Positions 56,434 through 64,000 of a DNA stretch of 64,000 nt are shown one piece after another (position 1 is the first letter of the stretch; the number at the start of each line of letters is the position of its first letter). Location of the stretch: positions 992,001 through 1,056,000 of the forward strand of contig NZ_AP014862.1 in assembly GCF_002355475.1 (NCBI RefSeq). The letters run 5' to 3'. The position numbers and the translations under genes are program-made. Source of the stretch: Pseudomonas furukawaii (GTDB lineage: Bacteria; Pseudomonadota; Gammaproteobacteria; Pseudomonadales; Pseudomonadaceae). Under the pieces are notes generated by a model. The model saw only the letters and a program-made list of their open reading frames with translations. It did not search any database and was not told where the DNA came from.

Positions 56434-56484
56434 CCCTCCGTCAGGCCCCGTGTTTGCGGGGTTCGCAGGCGGAGGGCTTTTTTG
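56434..56484 (+). terminator. intrinsic terminator of mlaFEDCB
   Basis: GCCCTCCG (56434-56441) pairs with CGGAGGGC (56471-56478), with an inner CCCCG-type stem, followed by six Ts. ibaG and murA start after it. Confidence 0.88.
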
Positions 56485-56529
56485 TATCATGGCCGACCCG
56501 CGCGCGTTGGGCGCCGATTGAGGTTGAGC

Positions 56530-56769
56530 ATGCAGGCCGTAGAAGTGAAAAACCTCCTGGAGGCGAAGCTGCCAGGAACCCAGGTGGAAGTCGAAGGGGA
56601 AGGCTGCAACTTCCAGTTGAACCTGATCAGTGACGAGTTGGCCGGCCTGAGCCCGGTGAAGCGTCAGCAGCAGGTCTATGCCCATCTGAATCCCTGGATC
56701 GCCGATGGCAGCATCCACGCCGTAACCATGAAATTCTTCAGCCGGGCCGCCTGGGCCGAGCGTTCCTGA
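56530..56769 (+). CDS. ibaG: BolA-family protein IbaG
   Basis: A 79-residue BolA-like protein (VKNLLEAKLPGTQVEVEGEG, QQVYAHLNPWIADGSIHAVT). IbaG/YrbA responds to acid and partners with monothiol glutaredoxin in Fe-S handling. GAGG lies 7 bases upstream of the ATG. It precedes murA by 21 bases. Confidence 0.92.
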   Translation: MQAVEVKNLLEAKLPGTQVEVEGEGCNFQLNLISDELAGLSPVKRQQQVYAHLNPWIADGSIHAVTMKFFSRAAWAERS

Positions 56770-58056
<1,287 letters not shown>

Positions 58057-58106
58057 GTCCTGCCGTGGGCCGGTCCTCTCGGATCGGTCCGCAGCGGCCG
58101 CGCATC

Positions 58107-58123
58107 AGGCCCCGCCGGGGCCT
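58107..58123 (+). terminator. stem-loop between murA and hisG
   Basis: AGGCCCC and GGGGCCT form a 7-bp stem with a 3-base loop 51 bases after murA and 22 bases before hisG. It lacks a U-tract; it may be a weak terminator or leader hairpin. Confidence 0.4.
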
Positions 58124-58144
58124 TAGCCAAGGAAAACCAGTTTC

Positions 58145-58780
58145 ATGCTCACCATCGCGTTGTCCAAGGGCCGCATTCTCGACGATACCCTGCCACTGCT
58201 CGCCGAAGCCGGCATCGTGCCCACCGAGAATCCGGACAAGAGCCGCAAGCTGATCATCCCTACCACCCAGGAGGATGTGCGCCTGCTCATCGTGCGTGCG
58301 ACCGACGTGCCGACCTACGTGGAGCACGGCGCAGCCGACCTGGGAGTCGCCGGCAAGGACGTGCTGATGGAGTACGGCGGCCAGGGCCTTTATGAGCCTC
58401 TGGACCTCAGGATCGCCTGCTGCAAGCTGATGACCGCGGGTGCCGTCGGTGCACCCGAGCCCAAGGGGCGTCTGCGGGTGGCGACCAAGTTCGTCAATGT
58501 GGCCAAGCGATACTATGCCGAACAGGGCCGCCAGGTAGATGTGATCAAGCTGTATGGCTCCATGGAGCTGGCTCCCCTGGTGGGCCTGGCCGACAAGATC
58601 ATCGACGTGGTCGACACCGGCAACACCCTCCGCGCCAACGGCCTGGAACCCCAGGAACTGATCGCTACCATCAGCTCCCGACTGATCGTCAACAAGGCAT
58701 CGATGAAGATGCAGCACGCGCGCATCCAGGCGCTGATCGAAGTGCTGCGCAGCGCCGTCGAGTCGCGACACCCAAGCTGA
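58145..58780 (+). CDS. hisG: ATP phosphoribosyltransferase catalytic subunit, short form
   Basis: A 211-residue HisG of the short type, lacking the C-terminal regulatory domain; it works with HisZ, which is not in this window. Blocks: [58 protein letters not shown]. It starts histidine synthesis. Confidence 0.95.
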   Translation: MLTIALSKGRILDDTLPLLAEAGIVPTENPDKSRKLIIPTTQEDVRLLIVRATDVPTYVEHGAADLGVAGKDVLMEYGGQGLYEPLDLRIACCKLMTAGAVGAPEPKGRLRVATKFVNVAKRYYAEQGRQVDVIKLYGSMELAPLVGLADKIIDVVDTGNTLRANGLEPQELIATISSRLIVNKASMKMQHARIQALIEVLRSAVESRHPS

Positions 58781-58902
58781 CGCTTGAGTGCGGCCCTGCG
58801 CCGCACGTGCCTATCCGTGTCATAGCCACTATTCTCGGGTGCCCGCACGGTGGGCTTGCTACTCTAGCGGCGCCCGAGCAATTGCCAATAACGAGGCCCG
58901 CT

Positions 58903-60216
58903 ATGACCGCTCCAATCGCCATCCGCCGACTCAATGCCGCTGATCCGGATTTCGCGCGACACCTGGATCATCTGCTGAGCTGGGAAAGCGTGTCGGATGA
59001 CGCGGTGAACCAGCGGGTCCTCGACATCATCCAGGCCGTCCGCGAACGCGGCGACGCCGCCGTTGTGGAGTTCACCCAGCGTTTCGACGGTGTCGCGGCT
59101 TCCTCCATGGCCGACCTGATCCTGCCGCGTGAGCGTCTGGAGCTGGCCTTGACGCGTATTTCCGACGAGCAGCGCCAGGCCCTGGAAACCGCCGCCACCC
59201 GTGTGCGCAGCTACCACGAGAAGCAGAAACAGGAATCCTGGACCTACACCGAGGCCGACGGCACCGTTCTGGGTCAGCAGGTGACCCCGTTGGATCGCGC
59301 TGGCCTCTATGTGCCCGGCGGCAAGGCTTCCTACCCCTCCTCGGTGCTGATGAACGCCATTCCCGCCAAGGTGGCCGGCGTCCAGGAGGTCGTGATGGTG
59401 GTACCGACGCCTCGTGGCGAGATCAACGAGATCGTCCTGGCGGCGGCCTGCGTCGCCGGCGTGGACCGCGTCTTCACCATTGGCGGCGCCCAGGCCGTGG
59501 CCGCCCTGGCCTACGGCACCGAGAGCGTGCTCCAGGTGGACAAGATCGTCGGCCCCGGCAACATCTATGTGGCCACCGCCAAGCGCCATGTGTTCGGCCA
59601 GGTGGGGATCGACATGATCGCCGGTCCGTCGGAAATCCTCGTGGTCTGCGATGGCGGCACCGATCCGGACTGGATCGCCATGGACCTGTTTTCCCAGGCC
59701 GAGCACGACGAGGACGCCCAGTCCATCCTGGTCAGCCCCGATGCAGGCTTCCTTGATCGGGTGGCCGCCAGCATCGAGAAGCTGCTGCCCACCATGGAGC
59801 GTGCCGAGATCATCCGCACTTCCCTGCAGAATCGCGGCGCGCTGATCCTGGTGGCGGATCAGGCCCAGGCCTGCCAGGTCGCCAACCGCATCGCGCCCGA
59901 GCACCTGGAGCTGTCCGTCGCCGATCCGCAAGCCTGGCTCCCGCATATCCGCCACGCCGGCGCCATCTTCATGGGCCGCTACACCGCCGAGGCTCTGGGT
60001 GACTATTGCGCCGGCCCCAACCACGTCCTGCCGACTTCCGGTACGGCGCGCTTTTCCTCGCCGCTCGGCGTGTATGACTTCCAGAAGCGCTCCTCCATCA
60101 TCTTCTGCTCGGCCGATGGCGCCTCCGAGCTGGGGCGGACCGCGTCGGTCCTGGCGCGAGGCGAGTCGCTGACCGCCCACGCCCGCAGCGCCGAGTACCG
60201 GATCAAGGGAGAGTGA
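58903..60216 (+). CDS. hisD: histidinol dehydrogenase
   Basis: A 437-residue zinc enzyme doing the last two steps of histidine synthesis. Blocks: [59 protein letters not shown] and [20 protein letters not shown]. The ATG at 58903 was chosen for family length. Confidence 0.96.
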   Translation: MTAPIAIRRLNAADPDFARHLDHLLSWESVSDDAVNQRVLDIIQAVRERGDAAVVEFTQRFDGVAASSMADLILPRERLELALTRISDEQRQALETAATRVRSYHEKQKQESWTYTEADGTVLGQQVTPLDRAGLYVPGGKASYPSSVLMNAIPAKVAGVQEVVMVVPTPRGEINEIVLAAACVAGVDRVFTIGGAQAVAALAYGTESVLQVDKIVGPGNIYVATAKRHVFGQVGIDMIAGPSEILVVCDGGTDPDWIAMDLFSQAEHDEDAQSILVSPDAGFLDRVAASIEKLLPTMERAEIIRTSLQNRGALILVADQAQACQVANRIAPEHLELSVADPQAWLPHIRHAGAIFMGRYTAEALGDYCAGPNHVLPTSGTARFSSPLGVYDFQKRSSIIFCSADGASELGRTASVLARGESLTAHARSAEYRIKGE

Positions 60217-60218
60217 CG

Positions 60219-61271
60219 ATGAGCAAGTTCTGGAGCCCCTTCGTCAAGGACCTGGTGCCCTACGTGCCCGGGGAGCAGCCGAAGATCGCCAACCTGGTGA
60301 AGCTGAATACCAACGAGAACCCCTACGGCCCCTCGCCGAAGGCCATCGCCGCGATGCAGGCGGAGGTGAATGACAACCTGCGGCTGTACCCCGATCCCAA
60401 CAGCGATCGACTGAAACAGGCGGTGGCTGAGTTCTACGGTGTTCGGACCGATCAGGTATTCGTCGGCAACGGTTCCGACGAAGTGCTGGCACATGCCTTC
60501 CACGGCCTGTTCCAGCACGGCCGCCCATTGCTGTTCCCGGATGTGACCTACAGTTTCTACCCGGTGTATTGCGGCCTCTACGGTATTCCCTTCGAGGCGC
60601 TGCCGCTGGATGAGCAGTTCCAGATTCGGGTAGAGGATTATGCGCGTCCCAACGGCGGCATCATTTTCCCCAACCCCAACGCTCCCACGGGATGCCTGCT
60701 GGCTCTGGAGGCCATCGAGCGCCTGCTCCAGGCCAATCCGGACTCCGTGGTGCTGGTGGACGAGGCCTATATCGACTTCGGTGGCGAGACCGCCATCGCC
60801 CTGGTGGACCGCTACCCGAACCTGCTGGTGACCCAGACGCTGTCCAAGTCCCGCTCGCTGGCCGGCCTGCGGGTAGGCCTGGCCGTGGGCCATCCTGACC
60901 TGATCGAGGCGCTGGAGCGCATCAAGAACAGCTTCAACTCCTATCCGCTGGACCGCATGGCGATCGCCGGTGCGGCGGCGGCCTTCGAGGATCGGTCCCA
61001 CTTCGAGGACACCTGCCGCAAGGTGATCGAGAGCCGTGAGGCGCTGGTGGCTGCGATGGAGGCCCGTGGTTTCGATGTGCTGCCATCGGCGGCGAATTTC
61101 GTGTTCGCTCGCCACCCGCAGCGGGATGCCGCGGAGATCGCGGCGGGGCTGCGGGAGCGTGGCGTGATCGTGCGCCATTTCAAGCAGCAGCGTATCGCTC
61201 AGTTCCTGCGCATCACCATCGGCACGCCGGATCAGAACCAGGCGTTGCTGAGCGCGCTCGATCGGCTCTGA
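60219..61271 (+). CDS. hisC: histidinol-phosphate aminotransferase
   Basis: A 350-residue PLP enzyme. The PLP lysine is K210 in [14 protein letters not shown]; other blocks are [33 protein letters not shown] and [16 protein letters not shown] precedes the ATG; a GTG two codons earlier overlaps hisD. Confidence 0.95.
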   Translation: MSKFWSPFVKDLVPYVPGEQPKIANLVKLNTNENPYGPSPKAIAAMQAEVNDNLRLYPDPNSDRLKQAVAEFYGVRTDQVFVGNGSDEVLAHAFHGLFQHGRPLLFPDVTYSFYPVYCGLYGIPFEALPLDEQFQIRVEDYARPNGGIIFPNPNAPTGCLLALEAIERLLQANPDSVVLVDEAYIDFGGETAIALVDRYPNLLVTQTLSKSRSLAGLRVGLAVGHPDLIEALERIKNSFNSYPLDRMAIAGAAAAFEDRSHFEDTCRKVIESREALVAAMEARGFDVLPSAANFVFARHPQRDAAEIAAGLRERGVIVRHFKQQRIAQFLRITIGTPDQNQALLSALDRL

Positions 61272-61284
61272 ACCGCCGCGCCAT

Positions 61285-61316
61285 AAAAAAGCCGAGGCAG
61301 TTGCCTCGGCTTTTTT
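61285..61316. terminator. bidirectional intrinsic terminator between hisC and algW
   Basis: GCCGAGGCA and TGCCTCGGC form a perfect 9-bp stem with a 2-base apex, flanked by AAAAAA on the left and TTTTTT on the right, so it can end transcripts from both strands. Confidence 0.95.
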
Positions 61317-61327
61317 GTCAGCGGGGG

Positions 61328-62479
<1,152 letters not shown>

Positions 62480-62591
62480 CGAGGGGAGAGTCCTGAGGGT
62501 TGCGAGGGGCGGGGGTGCCCCTTAAGGTGGCGCCATTATACGAGGGCGCCGGTTAAAAACGAGTCGTCCGCAACAGCTTGTGAGGAATGCG

Positions 62592-63350
62592 ATGGCCATT
62601 GCCCTGAACACCCTTGTCGATGAAGCGGAGCGCTATCTGGGCGCGGCGCGGATCCAGGACTACTGCCCGAACGGCCTGCAGGTGGAAGGGCGTCCCCAGG
62701 TCAGCCGGATCGTCACCGGCGTGACTGCCAGCCTGGCCTTGCTGGAGGCCGCCGTGGCGGCGGATGCGGACGTGGTGCTGGTACACCATGGCTACTTCTG
62801 GAAGGGCGAGAATCCTTGCGTGGTCGGCATGAAGCATCGACGCCTGAAGACCCTGCTGGCCAACGACCTCAGCCTGTTGGCCTATCACCTGCCGTTGGAC
62901 CTTCACCCTGAAGTGGGCAACAACGTCCAGCTCGCACGCCAGCTCGACATCATCGTCGAGGGGCCGCTGGAGCCGGACAACCCGCGTACCGTGGGGCTGG
63001 TAGGGTCCCTGGCCGAACCCATGAGCGCCCGCGACTTCGCCCGTCGCGTGCATGAGGTGCTGGGTCGCGAGCCCCTGCTGGTGGAGGGAGACCGGATGGT
63101 CAGTCGCATCGGCTGGTGCACCGGCGGCGGCCAGGGTTACATCGACACGGCCATTGCCGCCGGCGTCGACCTGTACCTGACCGGCGAAGCCTCGGAGCAG
63201 ACCTTCCACAGCGCACGGGAGAACGGCATCAGTTTCATCGCTGCCGGACACCATGCCACCGAGCGCTATGGCGTCCAGGCGCTGGGTGATTACCTGGCTC
63301 GACGCTTTGCCCTGGAGCACCTGTTCATCGATTGCCCAAACCCCGTTTGA
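62592..63350 (+). CDS. Nif3-like dinuclear metal centre protein (YbgI, DUF34)
   Basis: A 252-residue protein of the NIF3/DUF34 family with metal-ligand clusters VLVHHGYFW near residue 60 and [15 protein letters not shown] near residue 217. Members form toroidal hexamers with two metals per subunit; the reaction is not settled. The ATG at 62592 follows TGAGGA with 5 bases of spacing. Confidence 0.9.
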   Translation: MAIALNTLVDEAERYLGAARIQDYCPNGLQVEGRPQVSRIVTGVTASLALLEAAVAADADVVLVHHGYFWKGENPCVVGMKHRRLKTLLANDLSLLAYHLPLDLHPEVGNNVQLARQLDIIVEGPLEPDNPRTVGLVGSLAEPMSARDFARRVHEVLGREPLLVEGDRMVSRIGWCTGGGQGYIDTAIAAGVDLYLTGEASEQTFHSARENGISFIAAGHHATERYGVQALGDYLARRFALEHLFIDCPNPV

Positions 63351-63407
63351 CACGCGCCGGGCCATCAATCCGGCGGGTATATCCCTAGATGGTTTCGTTC
63401 TAAGAAG

Positions 63408-63430
63408 CCCCCTCAATAGAATGAGGGGCT
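63408..63430 (+). other. stem-loop in the cysD leader
   Basis: CCCCTCA and TGAGGGG form a 7-bp stem with a 6-base loop; with one bulged C the stem extends to AGC/GCT. It is 67 bases before cysD and 58 bases after the Nif3-like gene. No U-tract follows. It may end the upstream transcript or act in the cys leader. Confidence 0.4.
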
Positions 63431-63496
63431 GTGTTAGAGTGGCCGCTCGCCCACGGCCCGCCGGCCGTCGTATCAGAAAGACCTTCGTGAGTAGCC

Positions 63497-64000
63497 ATGC
63501 TCGATAAACTGACGCACCTGAAACAGCTGGAGGCGGAGAGCATCCACATCATTCGTGAAGTGGCCGCCGAATTCGACAACCCGGTGATGCTCTACTCCAT
63601 CGGTAAAGACTCTGCCGTCATGCTGCACCTGGCGCGCAAGGCGTTCTTCCCTGGCAAGCTGCCGTTCCCGGTCATGCATGTCGATACCCGTTGGAAGTTC
63701 CAGGAGATGTACCAGTTCCGCGACAAGATGGTCGCTGAAATGGGGCTCGACCTGATCACCCACGTGAACCCGGAAGGCGTCGCCCAGGGCATCAACCCCT
63801 TCACCCATGGCAGCGCGAAGCACACCGACATCATGAAGACCGAGGGCCTCAAGCAGGCGCTCGACAAGTACGGCTTCGATGCCGCCTTCGGTGGCGCCCG
63901 GCGCGACGAGGAAAAGTCCCGCGCCAAGGAGCGCGTCTATTCCTTTCGCGACAGCAAGCATCGTTGGGACCCGAAGAACCAGCGGCCCGAGTTGTGGAAC
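63497..64000 (+). CDS. cysD: sulfate adenylyltransferase small subunit, partial (runs off the window)
   Basis: The first 168 residues of CysD, open to the window end. The PP-loop is visible in [18 protein letters not shown], followed by [20 protein letters not shown] and [20 protein letters not shown]. With CysN it makes APS from sulfate and ATP, the first step of assimilation. The start ATG at 63497 matches the conserved N-terminus; the Shine-Dalgarno is weak. Confidence 0.95.
   Translation, partial: MLDKLTHLKQLEAESIHIIREVAAEFDNPVMLYSIGKDSAVMLHLARKAFFPGKLPFPVMHVDTRWKFQEMYQFRDKMVAEMGLDLITHVNPEGVAQGINPFTHGSAKHTDIMKTEGLKQALDKYGFDAAFGGARRDEEKSRAKERVYSFRDSKHRWDPKNQRPELWN

Overview
The window is a stretch of core chromosome from a GC-rich gammaproteobacterium that I read as a Pseudomonas (sensu lato). 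The basis is gene order recalled from memory, not aligned: cysD, nif3-like, algW, hisC/hisD/hisG, murA, ibaG, mlaFEDCB, kdsDC-lptCAB-rpoN-hpf-ptsN-rapZ-ptsO, pmbA, darP, tldD, yhdP, rng, maf, mreDCB, gatCAB, roxRS, mdpA/psdR/dpp/opdP and piu are near neighbours in the same overall order in P. aeruginosa. REP elements of the typical Pseudomonas kind (GGAGCGGGCTTGCCCGCGAA paired with TTCGCCGGCGAGCCGGCTCC) and Pseudomonas-specific families (OpdP, PiuB, PsdR) support this. I cannot name the species. I recognised no rRNA, tRNA, CRISPR array, prophage or insertion sequence.

Layout. (1) 1-7.9 kb: an iron-uptake block with the 3' end of a PiuA-like TonB receptor, piuC, an FMN-dependent 2-hydroxyacid dehydrogenase, a complete PiuA-like receptor and piuB. 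Shared Fur-like boxes and a shared promoter design tie these genes together. (2) 7.9-8.2 kb: an 85-bp-period REP array. (3) 8.2-10.5 kb: pxpABC, the 5-oxoprolinase. (4) 10.6-23.9 kb: a peptide-utilisation island with the dppABCDF transporter, two further DppA-like binding proteins, the OpdP porin, the metallopeptidase MdpA and the repressor PsdR. Five copies of one inverted repeat (AATTTAAGT-N3-ACTTAAATT and variants) sit at three promoters and are probably PsdR operators. (5) 24-29.5 kb: a SIMPL-domain protein, RoxSR, a bactofilin, an AEC permease, a CMD-family protein and an RlpA-like lipoprotein. (6) 29.6-42.5 kb: gatCAB divergent from mreBCD-maf-rng-yhdP-nitrilase-tldD. (7) 43.9-46 kb: darP and pmbA. 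(8) 46.2-53.2 kb: a long minus-strand run covering Kdo synthesis, LPS transport, sigma-54 and the nitrogen PTS. (9) 53.4-61.3 kb: mlaFEDCB, ibaG, murA and hisGDC. (10) 61.3 kb to the end: algW, a Nif3-like gene and the start of cysD.

Functionally the window is dominated by the cell envelope (MreBCD, Lpt, Mla, KdsCD, MurA, YhdP, AlgW, RlpA, bactofilin) and by nutrient uptake (iron-siderophore and di/tripeptide). I did not find a clearly new multigene system. The most interesting signals are at the regulatory and gene-structure level: an apparent ATC start codon for mreC, the PsdR-like operator family, a precisely conserved piuA/piuB promoter layout, near-identical dppA paralogues, and a possible 42-residue small ORF in the opdP leader.
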